Source of the DNA: Bacillus_I endophytica_A
Lineage (GTDB): Bacteria > Bacillota > Bacilli > Bacillales > Bacillaceae_H
Length of the DNA stretch: 64,000 bases
Reading direction: 5' to 3'
NCBI RefSeq assembly: GCF_026790145.1
Contig: NZ_JALAMS010000054.1
Location: 1-64,000 of the forward strand
The notes under the pieces were generated by a model. It was not told the origin of the DNA. It worked only from the letters and a program-made list of their open reading frames with translations, and did not search any database. Below are positions 50,623-58,165 of this stretch, piece after piece. Made by a program: the position numbers and the translations under genes. The stretch's first letter is position 1; the number at the start of each line of letters is the position of its first letter.

Positions 50623-50745
50623 TTTGAGAGAAGATATAGTGAGATTCGCTTTTATGAAAGAATAGGGTTCTTTATTGTAGGAAACGATGAGTCTAGATTA
50701 GTTTCTTACTTGCTAAATGATTTTATGATAAGAAAAGCTCGTTAA
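50623..50745 (+). pseudogene. C-terminal remnant, possibly of a GNAT acetyltransferase
   Basis: The frame reads FERRYSEIRFYERIGFFIVG, then YLLNDFMIRK and a stop at 50743-50745. FYERIGF-x-x-VG is typical of the last part of GNAT acetyltransferases. No start or acetyl-CoA site is present. The surrounding 50244-50829 gap holds only the TetR operator and this piece. Confidence 0.4.
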
Positions 50746-50829
50746 TCTTGATCAATATTTGGAACGAAAAGTAAAAATCATCTTATCTTTTAAATGTTTA
50801 TAGCTTTATCAAAATAAAGGAGAAACACC

Positions 50830-52020
50830 ATGGAAAAACAGAATGTAACATTATTTATCCTATTAGCAAATCTATTTATCGCTTTTTTAGGCATTGGACT
50901 TGTAATTCCTGTAACACCTACTATCATGAATGAACTTCATTTGTCTGGAACAATTGTCGGGTATATGGTTGCTGCCTTTGCACTTACACAGCTCGTTGTG
51001 TCACCAATCTCAGGTCGGTGGGTTGATAAGTTTGGACGTAAAAAAATGATTATTATTGGGTTGATTATTTTTAGCCTTTCAGAATTTTTATTTGGAATAG
51101 GGCAGCAGGTTGAAGTATTATTTGTTTCCCGCATGCTCGGTGGAGTAAGCGCTGCTTTTATTATGCCCGGAGTTACAGCTTTCATTGCAGATATTACAAC
51201 TTTAAATACTCGAGCTAAAGCGCTTGGCTATATGTCAGCTGCTATTTCAACGGGATTTATTGTTGGTCCAGGAGTTGGGGGATTTTTAGCTGAAATTGGT
51301 ACGCGGTTGCCGTTCTTTTTCGCCGCAGGGCTTGCATTAGTTGCTACTGTTTTTTCTCTTGTTGCTTTACGTGAACCCCAGCGGAACCCTGAAAATGAAG
51401 AAGTAAAAATCGTAAAAGGGCAAGGCCGCTTAAAACGCATTTTTGTGCCTATGTATTTTATAGCATTTTTAATTCTTTTCATTTCTTCATTTGGACTATC
51501 TGCGTTTGAATCATTTTTCTCTCTTTTTGCAGACCATAAATTCGCTTTTACACCAAAAGATATCGCAATTATGATTACAGGTGGAGCTATTCTTGGTGTT
51601 ATTGTGCAAGTGGCATTGTTTGAGCGTTTAACAAAATGGTTTGGTGAAATTGGCGTTGTGCGCTACAGCCTCATTTTTTCAACGATCATTGTTTTCTTGC
51701 TTACAATTGTGAATTCTTACTATATGGTTTTGCTTGTCACGATGGTAACGTTTGTTGGATTTGATTTAATCCGACCTGCTTTAACAACGTATCTCTCACG
51801 TATTGCAGGGAATGAGCAAGGATTTGTTGGAGGAATGAACTCCATGTTCACAAGTCTTGGGAATGTATTCGGTCCTATTGTTGGAGGTGTTTTGTTTGAT
51901 ATTAATCTAAATTATCCATTTTACTTTGCTGCCCTCTTCTCAGCAGTTGGGGTAGCCATTACGCTTACTTGGAGACATCCTCATCAGCGTGAAGAAAAAG
52001 AGCTTTCATCACAGTCGTAA
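50830..52020 (+). CDS. MFS multidrug efflux transporter (Bmr/NorA/MdtG type)
   Basis: A 396-residue, 12-helix drug:proton antiporter (DHA1 family). Motif A GRWVDKFGRKKMIIIG follows helix 2 and the antiporter motif C region is SAAISTGFIVGPGVGGFLAE in helix 5. The family exports amphipathic cationic drugs. ATG 50830 follows AAAGGAGAAACACC. No dedicated regulator is adjacent. Confidence 0.88.
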   Translation: MEKQNVTLFILLANLFIAFLGIGLVIPVTPTIMNELHLSGTIVGYMVAAFALTQLVVSPISGRWVDKFGRKKMIIIGLIIFSLSEFLFGIGQQVEVLFVSRMLGGVSAAFIMPGVTAFIADITTLNTRAKALGYMSAAISTGFIVGPGVGGFLAEIGTRLPFFFAAGLALVATVFSLVALREPQRNPENEEVKIVKGQGRLKRIFVPMYFIAFLILFISSFGLSAFESFFSLFADHKFAFTPKDIAIMITGGAILGVIVQVALFERLTKWFGEIGVVRYSLIFSTIIVFLLTIVNSYYMVLLVTMVTFVGFDLIRPALTTYLSRIAGNEQGFVGGMNSMFTSLGNVFGPIVGGVLFDINLNYPFYFAALFSAVGVAITLTWRHPHQREEKELSSQS

Positions 52021-52131
52021 AGAAAAACATAGTATATGTTTTCTAAGCGTATTTATAATGGAGATTATAAGAAGAAAATGAAACACTGATATGGAATTCA
52101 GGTTTTCATTTTCTTTTTTTATAAGAGGGGG

Positions 52132-52471
52132 ATGAGTGAAAATATAAATGAGCTAAGAAAGAAAGCTGAAGAACTAAAAGAAAGTTTGGTTCAATGGAGA
52201 AGATATATTCACCAACACCCAGAGTTTGGTTTTGAAGAAGAGAAAACATCGCAGTTTATCCAAGAAAGATTAAAAGAAATGAATATTCCTTTTAACATCG
52301 TTGCTAAGACAGGAATTGTGGCTTTAATTGAAGGGGAAAGTGATGGACCAACACTAGCATTAAGAGCAGATATCGATGCTCTTCCTATTAAGGATGAAAA
52401 AGAAACTTCTTATGCATCTAAAGTTCAAGGAAAAGGTCATCTTTGTGGTCATGACGCGCATATAACAATGC
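52132..52471 (+). pseudogene. 5' fragment of an M20-family amidohydrolase
   Basis: About 113 residues of an M20D amidohydrolase: RRYIHQHPEFGFEEEKTSQF, LRADIDALPIKDEKE and CGHDAHITM. Homology ends at about 52471, where family members continue LLGAA. The next bases read PWGA and a stop. The 3' end of the gene is at 53341-53538, so about half the enzyme, including the catalytic Glu region, is missing. The gene is dead and its intact paralogue is at 22248. Confidence 0.88.
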
Positions 52472-52474
52472 CAT

Positions 52475-52513
52475 GGGGTGCATGACCCTTTGTAAAACAA
52501 GGGTTTGTGCACC
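52475..52513. repeat. Imperfect inverted repeat at the element boundary
   Basis: GGTGCA and TGCACC flank a second pairing between CCCTTTGT and ACAAGGG. It sits exactly where the M20 homology breaks, between gene fragment and integrase, so it may be part of an attachment site or terminator. Confidence 0.45.
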
Positions 52514-52526
52514 TTTAATACTGAAA

Positions 52527-52548
52527 TTGACCACATTTTGACCACATT
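52527..52548. repeat. Tandem TTGACCACATT repeats beside the integrase
   Basis: TTGACCACATT occurs twice without a gap (52527-52537, 52538-52548), 10 bp past the integrase stop codon. Tyrosine recombinases of phages and integrative elements have arm-type sites in this position. Confidence 0.6.
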
Positions 52549-52558
52549 TATATAGATA

Positions 52559-52843
52559 TTATAAAATCTTAAGGTTTTCTGAGAAGACTTTAACAACTTC
52601 CTCTTGCATATCATCTAAAACATGGGAATAGGTATCTAATGTTATATTGATTTTAGAATGACCTAAACGTTCAGAAACAATTTTTGTATGAACCCCCATT
52701 TTTAGAAGCAAAGTAGCATGGGTATGACGTAAAGCATGAAATTTAATTTTAGGAACGCCAGACATTTTAATATAAGAATTGAATCTAGCATTTAGTTTTG
52801 TCGGGCGAAAAAGAGTGCCATCAGGAAAAGGTATTATAGAAGA
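52559..52843 (-). pseudogene. C-terminal fragment of a tyrosine recombinase (phage integrase)
   Basis: The open frame encodes the catalytic end of an integrase: FHALRHTHATLLLKMG (active-site HxxR), GHSKINITLDTYSH (His and the Tyr nucleophile) and a polar tail. Upstream codons read GTLFRPTKLNARFNSYIK, still integrase-like, but the frame closes at a TAA at about 52844 and there is no start. The DNA-binding and first catalytic parts are missing. The frame overlaps the toxin tail on the other strand at 52806-52843, so the exact junction is uncertain. Confidence 0.82.
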
Positions 52844-52919
52844 TTATTCAAACGCAAAAGTTGTTTTAAAAAAAGATGGAAAAGGAAGTTTTATTTTAAC
52901 GGGATCCCCAGTTAAGTAA
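52806..52919 (+). pseudogene. C-terminal tail of a polymorphic toxin
   Basis: The frame ends in VPSGKGIIEDYSNAKVVLKK, then DGKGSFILTGSPVK and TAA at 52917-52919. Ends of this kind (acidic turn, a KVVLKKDG strand, a final Lys) are common in RNase/DNase toxin domains, and an immunity-like gene with its own ribosome site follows 11 bp later. No start or N-terminal part is present. The identity is inferred from context. Confidence 0.45.
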
Positions 52920-52930
52920 GGAGTAGAAAA

Positions 52931-53245
52931 ATGTCAAATCAAGAAATGAAATTACTAAGAAAACAATTTAAGATCCTGAATAGCTTCTTAGGGGGGATTT
53001 TTCACCAGGATATTGAATCCCCAGAAAGTACTTGGGAAGAGTTTATAGATGAAGCTATTAAAGACGACATGTTGATACTAATTCAAGAGATAGAGCGATT
53101 TTTGGAAACGGAACTATCGTATCAAGAAAAGGAAGAATTTATAGAAGAAAATTGTTTTATCTACTTTCCAGCAATCAATATTACCCCTTTGAAATGGTTG
53201 AAGCAAGTACAAGATGAATTAAAAAGGGCTGTAGATTTAGGTTGA
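52931..53245 (+). CDS. CdiI_2-like contact-dependent inhibition immunity protein
   Basis: A 104-residue acidic protein. It fits the CdiI_2 immunity pattern: NSFLGGIFHQDIESPESTWE, a helix with LILIQEIERFLETELSYQEK, and a final YFPAINITPLKWLKQVQDEL. Such proteins sit after a toxin gene and neutralise its C-terminal domain. The ribosome site AAGGAG precedes ATG 52931. The gene is complete although its toxin is reduced to a tail, so it may be an orphan immunity gene. Confidence 0.7.
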   Translation: MSNQEMKLLRKQFKILNSFLGGIFHQDIESPESTWEEFIDEAIKDDMLILIQEIERFLETELSYQEKEEFIEENCFIYFPAINITPLKWLKQVQDELKRAVDLG

Positions 53246-53340
53246 TCATTGATAGGTGGACTTGGAGTATAGAGTATTTATATAACAGTATCCTGAAGGA
53301 AAAGATGAATAATATATTAACATGAGAATACCCCTCCTCT

Positions 53341-53538
53341 GTTAATCCTTCAATGGGTGGAGAAGACTTTGCTTTTTATACAAGGGAAGTACCTAGCTTC
53401 TTTTTTAGATTAGGCGTGCGAAATGAGAACAAAGGAATTGTGTATCCCTTTCATCATCCATTGTTTGATCTTGATGAAGAAGCTCTTCCTTATGGAGGAG
53501 CATTGCTTGCTCAATATGCCTTAAACTATTTGAAATGA
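53341..53538 (+). pseudogene. 3' fragment of the same M20 amidohydrolase
   Basis: The frame resumes with VNPSMGGEDFAFYTREVPSF and ends HHPLFDLDEEALPYGGALLA plus a short tail, exactly the end of an M20D enzyme (SMGGEDFA carries a metal-site Glu-Asp). Together with 52132-52471 this shows one gene broken by insertion and internal deletion. Confidence 0.88.
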
Positions 53539-53558
53539 AAAATAGAATAGGAAATAGA

Positions 53559-53592
53559 AAGATAGTAAGAGTTGATGATCTCTACTATCTTT
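53559..53592 (+). terminator. Terminator of the broken M20 gene
   Basis: AAGATAGTA pairs with TACTATCTT, with an AGAG/CTCT inner extension, followed by TTTTT. Confidence 0.82.
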
Positions 53593-53717
53593 TTTATTAA
53601 AAGAAAGACGATAAGCGAACGTATGTTTGATTTATACTTCTTCTTTATATATAATGGAGAAAAGTATGAAAAAAGGAGAAATTTAGTTACATAATAAACA
53701 TGAAAAGAGGAACAAAT

Positions 53718-53987
53718 GTGGGTGAGATAGACTTCAATCGACTAACGCACTGTATGTCTTTGCTATCATCAGAGAAAGAAACAGAGATAGTGGCAACAGA
53801 CTTATATGATATTTTGGAAAGTGCTCCTAAAATACAGGATTTAGTTCTTCAGATAGTAAGTACTAACATAACGAAAGAAAAAATGATAGACCTTCTAATT
53901 GAGTTAGAAACAGAACTTGATCATCTTAACTGGCATTATGAGAGTTTTAAAAAAGAGTTGAAAAATATTAAAGAACTAGATTCATAA
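53718..53987 (+). CDS. Hypothetical helical protein
   Basis: An 89-residue soluble protein, mostly helical and acidic (EIDFNRLTHCMSLLSSEKET, ELETELDHLNWHYESFKKEL). I chose GTG 53718, 6 bp after AAGAGGA; ATG 53700 has no ribosome site. The shape suggests a small helical bundle. No family recognised. A short hairpin at 53997-54019 follows. Confidence 0.6.
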   Translation: MGEIDFNRLTHCMSLLSSEKETEIVATDLYDILESAPKIQDLVLQIVSTNITKEKMIDLLIELETELDHLNWHYESFKKELKNIKELDS

Positions 53988-54346
53988 TGAGAAAAGAAAG
54001 AAGAGGAGCTATCTTCTTTTTAAATTAAAGAATAAAAATAAAAAGAACCTGTTATATCAAAAGAAGTAGAATATCGAGCCCGTTATCTGAGAGATCAGGA
54101 TGTTTTCAAATAGTTCATGTAAAAGAGCATTCTATCAGCTGTAGAACGCTCTTTTTTATGGTTGTAAAGTTAACACTTCTTTCTTATCGAGAATATAGTA
54201 GGGAAGGATAACTTTGTGTTAATATATGGATATATCAACGTATAGACATATAAAGGGAGAGATATACATCATCGTTATATAGCCCAAAATGGAGCAAAGC
54301 TAAAAAACATTTATTAAGTTTTCTTTGTAAGTCTCTTCGCAAGAGA
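53988..54346. other. Intergenic with two terminators
   Basis: AAAGAAGA/TCTTCTTT forms a small hairpin at 53997-54019, and AAAAGAGCATTCTA pairs with TAGAACGCTCTTTT at 54121-54155. Between them a short frame (VEYRARYLRDQDVFK) ends in a stop, perhaps a gene remnant. The region before 54347 stays open in the frame of the next gene. Confidence 0.45.
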
Positions 54347-54814
54347 GTGGATTTTCATATGATCAATTACCGAAAAGCACATGATGGATTAGGAAGAGCG
54401 GTCATTATGGTTGATCAGAAAGAGATTTTTAGCATATGTACAATTAAGACAGAAAGTCAGCTTTATCTTAGAGAGTGGGAACAAAGAAAAAAAGAACAGC
54501 AATATGATTTTGAGAATGAAAAGGAAACAGAGCAAATTTGGAAGGAAGTATATAAAACGCTTAAAAAAAATGCTATTTATGCTCAATATGACTTCTTTTC
54601 CGCTCTTGAAGAGTATTTTAGTTTGTCTATAGAAAAAGCTCTCCGTTCCTCTAATTCTATTGTGAAGATGTTATGTATGATAGATCGACGCGTAGGGAAG
54701 AGAACATTACTAAGAATTGAAGAATCTATATTAGAAGAACATCGTATAATCAAGTATTTTTATCAATTAAGATGTGAAGCGGAAGGAATTCAGAGTAAGT
54801 TAAAGGTTTCATGA
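54347..54814 (+). CDS. SF0329-family-like hypothetical protein, 5' end uncertain
   Basis: A 155-residue soluble protein with NYRKAHDGLGRAVIMVDQKE, IYAQYDFFSALEEYFSLSIE and RRVGKRTLLRIEES, features I associate with SF0329-type conserved proteins. The frame extends upstream to 54252 and encodes KWSKAKKHLLSFLCKSLRKR, which looks like the true N-terminus, but no start codon with a ribosome site lies there. GTG 54347 also lacks a ribosome site. The gene may have lost its start. Function unknown. Confidence 0.55.
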   Translation: MDFHMINYRKAHDGLGRAVIMVDQKEIFSICTIKTESQLYLREWEQRKKEQQYDFENEKETEQIWKEVYKTLKKNAIYAQYDFFSALEEYFSLSIEKALRSSNSIVKMLCMIDRRVGKRTLLRIEESILEEHRIIKYFYQLRCEAEGIQSKLKVS

Positions 54815-54877
54815 GACAGAAGAAGAGTGAATTGTGAAAACAGGAAAATGAACGGAAAACACAGTATTAAAAACAAC

Positions 54878-54917
54878 TTAAAAGCACAAAAAACATAGAA
54901 CTTTTTTGTGCTTTTAA
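54878..54917. terminator. Perfect 16-bp bidirectional terminator
   Basis: TTAAAAGCACAAAAAA pairs with TTTTTTGTGCTTTTAA around an 8-nt loop. It closes the DCC-DoxX-micropeptide operon on the minus strand and the gene at 54347 on the plus strand. Confidence 0.92.
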
Positions 54918-54921
54918 TCGA

Positions 54922-54999
54922 TCACACATCTTTTTGAATTACAAAATAATAGAAGAGAGAAAAAGAAAAGATAATAAATAAAGCGACAAAAATAATCAT
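54922..54999 (-). CDS. 25-residue single-TM micropeptide, coupled to DoxX
   Basis: Sequence MIIFVALFIIFSFSLFYYFV then IQKDV: one membrane helix and a short polar end. ATG 54999 overlaps the DoxX stop as ATGA, and AAGGTGA lies 7 bp upstream, so it should be translated by coupling. A perfect terminator begins right after the stop. It may be an accessory subunit of the DoxX protein. Confidence 0.65.
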   Translation of the reverse strand: MIIFVALFIIFSFSLFYYFVIQKDV

Positions 55000-55475
55000 A
55001 AAATATTCACCTTCTCATGATGTGACATTTCTTTTTTTACGATATATGGATAATTATAGAAAATCATTTTAAGCTTTTGATATTCAAAAAGAAGAAGAGA
55101 AATGCTCATAAAGGTAAGAAGAGAGCTAATGGCAAGGGCAGGGATATTAAAACAGTAATCGAGAATAGTAATATTCACTGTAATAGGTAAGTAAATAATA
55201 TTTCCTAAAGTTGCAGTTCTTGGAATGAGCAATAATAAGGCTGCTGTAATTTCTCCACCTGCAATAAATAAATTATAAATGTCAGAGTATCCGAAAAAAT
55301 GCCAAGCAAGTTGCATAGCGGAATCCTTTGTGGAATCGAAAACAAAGTCACCTGTAGAGAATTGGCCAGGATAAATCTTAGCTCCTCCGTAAATAAAAAA
55401 AGCTAATGCTAAAACGTAACGAAATGTAGTAATCGTGCTCATTTTTAATTTGTATAAAAAAACGGTTTTATTCAC
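54996..55475 (-). CDS. DoxX-like membrane protein
   Basis: A 159-residue protein with four membrane helices, beginning RYVLALAFFIYGGAKIYPGQ, then GYSDIYNLFIAGGEITAALLL and two further helices. This is the four-helix layout of DoxX/DoxD-like proteins, linked to thiol and oxidative stress handling in other bacteria. GTG 55475 has AAGG 7 bp upstream. It lies 24 bp after a DCC-family thiol oxidoreductase gene, and the pairing suggests a membrane thiol or quinone reaction. Confidence 0.78.
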   Translation of the reverse strand: MNKTVFLYKLKMSTITTFRYVLALAFFIYGGAKIYPGQFSTGDFVFDSTKDSAMQLAWHFFGYSDIYNLFIAGGEITAALLLLIPRTATLGNIIYLPITVNITILDYCFNIPALAISSLLTFMSISLLLFEYQKLKMIFYNYPYIVKKEMSHHEKVNIL

Positions 55476-55499
55476 TCATTTTCCTTCTTTCTTGATTGT

Positions 55500-55913
55500 T
55501 TATTCGTTAAGATCAATGAATCGACTCTTGATTTCTTCTGTGGGAATCATACAAGAAGTTTGTTTTCCAAATAATCGATATCGATATTTAGCACCGAATT
55601 GATACAATCTATCTCTAAGCGGTTTTGGAACTATCTTAAATAAAGAGAGGATTCTTACAGGCCCCGTAAGATTTGAAATAATGTGCAGAATAGCTGTTGA
55701 TTCGGTATATAACGTATCTCCATCAATAAGAACAATAGAATGCAAATCTTTCCTATATCCATATTGATTCAATATAGAAGATCCAGTATTAGATTGAAGA
55801 GAAGCAAATTTAAATATACCTTTTGGATCTCTTTTGATCACAGATTGTACAAATCTATTGCACATATTGCATACACCATCAAAAAGAACAAGGATATCGT
55901 GATTATCTTTCAT
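55500..55913 (-). CDS. DCC-family (DUF393) thiol-disulfide oxidoreductase
   Basis: A 137-residue thioredoxin-like protein with the family motif FDGVCNMCNRFV (CxxC at the N-terminus) and a GKQTSCMIP segment near the end. The DUF393/YuxK family is named for its conserved DxxCxxC motif and thought to be a thiol-disulfide oxidoreductase. ATG 55913 has GAGGTGAT upstream; an earlier ATG at 55931 overlaps its ribosome site. First gene of the DoxX operon. Confidence 0.85.
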   Translation of the reverse strand: MKDNHDILVLFDGVCNMCNRFVQSVIKRDPKGIFKFASLQSNTGSSILNQYGYRKDLHSIVLIDGDTLYTESTAILHIISNLTGPVRILSLFKIVPKPLRDRLYQFGAKYRYRLFGKQTSCMIPTEEIKSRFIDLNE

Positions 55914-56024
55914 TTCTATCACCTCGCTCATCTCCTGAAAATTTCACTATTTTGATTATAAGATATAGAAGATGACAATACATCTTACACTTTTGTAAGA
56001 AAAATACAAAGGGAGGAGAGAATC

Positions 56025-56414
56025 ATGGGAAGAAAAATCCGTTTTGCACAAGATGAACTTATTTTAGAGCTAACAGGATTAACAAGCTATTTTTGTTTAA
56101 AAAGAAAAGTGCGAATTCCTTATCACATGATTGATAGTGTGTTAGTTGACTACTATGAAGCACCACAAATCATGCTGAGAATGCCTGGTACATCTGTTCC
56201 TGGAACGAGTATTCGCGAGGGGAGCTTTAAATATCGAGATGAGTGGTACTTCTTATCATACGAAAGAAGAGAACCGCTTGTTATGATTGAGCTCACAGGG
56301 CATAAAAAATACAGATATGTGATTTTTCAAATGGAAGATCCTACAGAAACGGCGTACAATATTCGCACACGTTTAAGAGAATGGGAGATAGAAAGAGGAA
56401 AGAATAGTAAGTAA
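56025..56414 (+). CDS. Hypothetical protein, bacterial PH-like
   Basis: A 129-residue beta-rich protein: RKVRIPYHMIDSVLVDYYEA, then RMPGTSVPGTS, SFKYRDEWYFLSYERREPLV and a C-terminal helix (RTRLREWEIERG). Repeated strands plus one terminal helix are the layout of bacterial pleckstrin-homology domains. No catalytic residues are apparent. GGGAGGAGAGAATC precedes ATG 56025. It is monocistronic with a terminator at 56454-56480. Confidence 0.7.
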   Translation: MGRKIRFAQDELILELTGLTSYFCLKRKVRIPYHMIDSVLVDYYEAPQIMLRMPGTSVPGTSIREGSFKYRDEWYFLSYERREPLVMIELTGHKKYRYVIFQMEDPTETAYNIRTRLREWEIERGKNSK

Positions 56415-56453
56415 GACTATGTTACAATGAAAGTTAATGATTTTATCTATGAG

Positions 56454-56480
56454 AAAACACCTTCAGTTTGAGGGTGTTTT
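56454..56480 (+). terminator. Terminator of the PH-like gene
   Basis: AAAACACCTTCA pairs with TGAGGGTGTTTT, with one mismatch, followed by TTT. Confidence 0.8.
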
Positions 56481-56744
56481 TTTGATATGAAAATGGAGAT
56501 TGGTGAATTTGTTTTAAAATGAAACACTTTTCATACACTTGATGAAAATAAAAACGATAACTGTTGATTGTTTATAAGGAGAGAAATATAATATTAAATA
56601 AAGTTGATTTAATATTCTGTTTATTAAGTTATTGAATAAGGGGAAAATGGGGAAGCACAAGCAGATGCTACATATGTTAGCAAACTCATTGATGCTTTCG
56701 AAAAGAATAAATAGGTTGAAACAGAAAGAGCGTATTTCATTCAC
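56481..56744. other. Intergenic, one short remnant
   Basis: A 21-codon frame near 56646-56714 ends GEAQADATYVSKLIDAFEKN plus Lys and a stop, with no start or ribosome site, so it looks like a gene tail. Nothing else is supported here. Confidence 0.3.
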
Positions 56745-56777
56745 AAAGCAATCTATAAATAATGTAGATTGCTTTTA
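56745..56777. terminator. Terminator hairpin
   Basis: AAAGCAATCTA (56745-56755) pairs perfectly with TAGATTGCTTT (56765-56775). Confidence 0.78.
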
Positions 56778-56833
56778 AAGTGTTAGGAAAGCTTGTTACA
56801 TAGCTTTAAATAATGATAATAAAGGTGAATAAA

Positions 56834-57736
56834 ATGACATTTTTCACAGTTGTATTACCGGTGTTTAGCATATTTCTCATTGGGTTTATCGGAGAGAAAA
56901 AGATTGGCTTTGACACGAGAACGATTTCAACAATGACACTATATTTAATGTCTCCATTATTAGTTTTTAGAACTTTTTATACAATAGAGTTTAACTTAGA
57001 CTATTTATATTTGACGGTATATACGTTTGCTCTTTGTTTTGTATTAATCCTTATCGTGTATATAATAGCTTTTGTTCAAAAATACTCGAGGGCCGAAACA
57101 TGTGGGATGATATTAGCATCTTCTTTTATGAATAACGGAAATTACGGAACTCCAGTAGCGCTTCTGCTCTTTGGAACGGTTGGTTTTGACTTTGCTATTA
57201 TTTTAATGGTCATTCAGCAGCTTGTAATGTGTACAGTCGGGGTATATTATGCTGCAAAGGGCGGAGAAGAAGGGGATGGTATAAAGTTCGCAATTCGCTC
57301 GGTAAGACGCATGCCAACGGTGTATGGAGCAATTGCAGGAACGCTTTTTCAAATTTGCCATATTCCAATAGGTGACGCTCTTACAAAAGCCGTTGATTTA
57401 GTGGCTGATGCAACCATTCCTACTGTTATGATCATTTTAGGCATGCAGCTTGCTAAAATCTCGCTTCGGAGCATCCAAAAAAGCAAAGTTACTCTCTCTA
57501 TTCTTATTAAACTTTGTATTTCTCCATGTGTCTCCTATATATTTACCCTTTTTTTACCCCTTGATGAGATGATGAAACAAATTATCATCATTATGGCCGC
57601 AATGCCAACAGCTGCTAACACGACAATGTATGCTGTCCAGTTTAATACAGATCCTGATTTTGTTTCAAGCGCAACGCTTATAAGTACGCTGTTAAGTTTA
57701 GTTACTCTTCCCCTTATTTTTACTATTGTTCTCTAA
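56834..57736 (+). CDS. AEC-family transporter (auxin efflux carrier type)
   Basis: A 300-residue membrane protein with about ten helices in two inverted halves. Family features: VVLPVFSIFLIGFIGEKKIG in helix 1, NNGNYGTPVALLLFG in helix 4, and AAMPTAANTTMYAVQFNTDP near the end. Bacterial AEC members export or import malate and other organic acids. ATG 56834 follows AAAGGTGAATAAA; the earlier ATG 56813 has no ribosome site. It ends in convergence with the small minus-strand genes. Confidence 0.88.
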   Translation: MTFFTVVLPVFSIFLIGFIGEKKIGFDTRTISTMTLYLMSPLLVFRTFYTIEFNLDYLYLTVYTFALCFVLILIVYIIAFVQKYSRAETCGMILASSFMNNGNYGTPVALLLFGTVGFDFAIILMVIQQLVMCTVGVYYAAKGGEEGDGIKFAIRSVRRMPTVYGAIAGTLFQICHIPIGDALTKAVDLVADATIPTVMIILGMQLAKISLRSIQKSKVTLSILIKLCISPCVSYIFTLFLPLDEMMKQIIIIMAAMPTAANTTMYAVQFNTDPDFVSSATLISTLLSLVTLPLIFTIVL

Positions 57737-57940
57737 ATTCCTATTTGATTGCTTGCATCGTATATGAAGCAGATGGGTTTCTACTATTAAAGCTCCTGAA
57801 ACATACTTAAAGAACATATAAAAAAGAAGCTTCTTTTTTATGTAGAGAGGAAAGCTTATAAGCGGTTCTACGTATTCTTTAACTTCTTTTTTGGAAGAAA
57901 AGATTTCACCTTCCCCAATTTTTGAGCCTACTTTAAGCAT
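57698..57940 (-). CDS. Small hypothetical protein downstream of a broken membrane peptide gene
   Basis: An 80-residue protein beginning MLKVGSKIGEGEIFSSKKEV, with a hydrophobic IKKKLLFYMFFKYVSGALIV segment and a basic Asn/Lys-rich tail. GGAGGATATT before ATG 57940 is a strong ribosome site. Its last 39 bp overlap the end of the AEC gene on the other strand, which is unusual, so the real stop region may have been extended by mutation. Family unknown. Confidence 0.5.
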   Translation of the reverse strand: MLKVGSKIGEGEIFSSKKEVKEYVEPLISFPLYIKKKLLFYMFFKYVSGALIVETHLLHIRCKQSNRNLENNSKNKGKSN

Positions 57941-57963
57941 AATATCCTCCACTTTGTAATGAG

Positions 57964-58125
57964 TTATCTCCTGATTAAAAATAACAAGAGAATGGCAACT
58001 ATACTTATCAGATTAACGAAGGTATTCAGTAATTCATTCCCACCAAAAATGTTAAAGAGAAAGCCGATAAAAGCAATAAATAGAACGAGAATAGGAGAGA
58101 GAGGTGCACGGTTTCTTTTTTACAT
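57964..58125 (-). pseudogene. Small membrane protein gene with an ochre codon at position 2
   Basis: AGGAGG lies 8 bp before ATG 58125, then TAA at codon 2 (58120-58122), then an intact 51-codon frame: KRNRAPLSPILVLFIAFIGF, a short polar NIFGGNELL loop, and a second helix VNLISIVAILLLFLIRR. The ribosome site is ideal and the protein is clearly hydrophobic with two helices, so CAA to TAA at codon 2 is the simplest explanation. The next gene on this strand starts 24 bp after its stop. Confidence 0.68.
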
Positions 58126-58165
58126 TTTTCCTTCCTCCAAGAGTACAGATAGAATCTCTTTCTTT

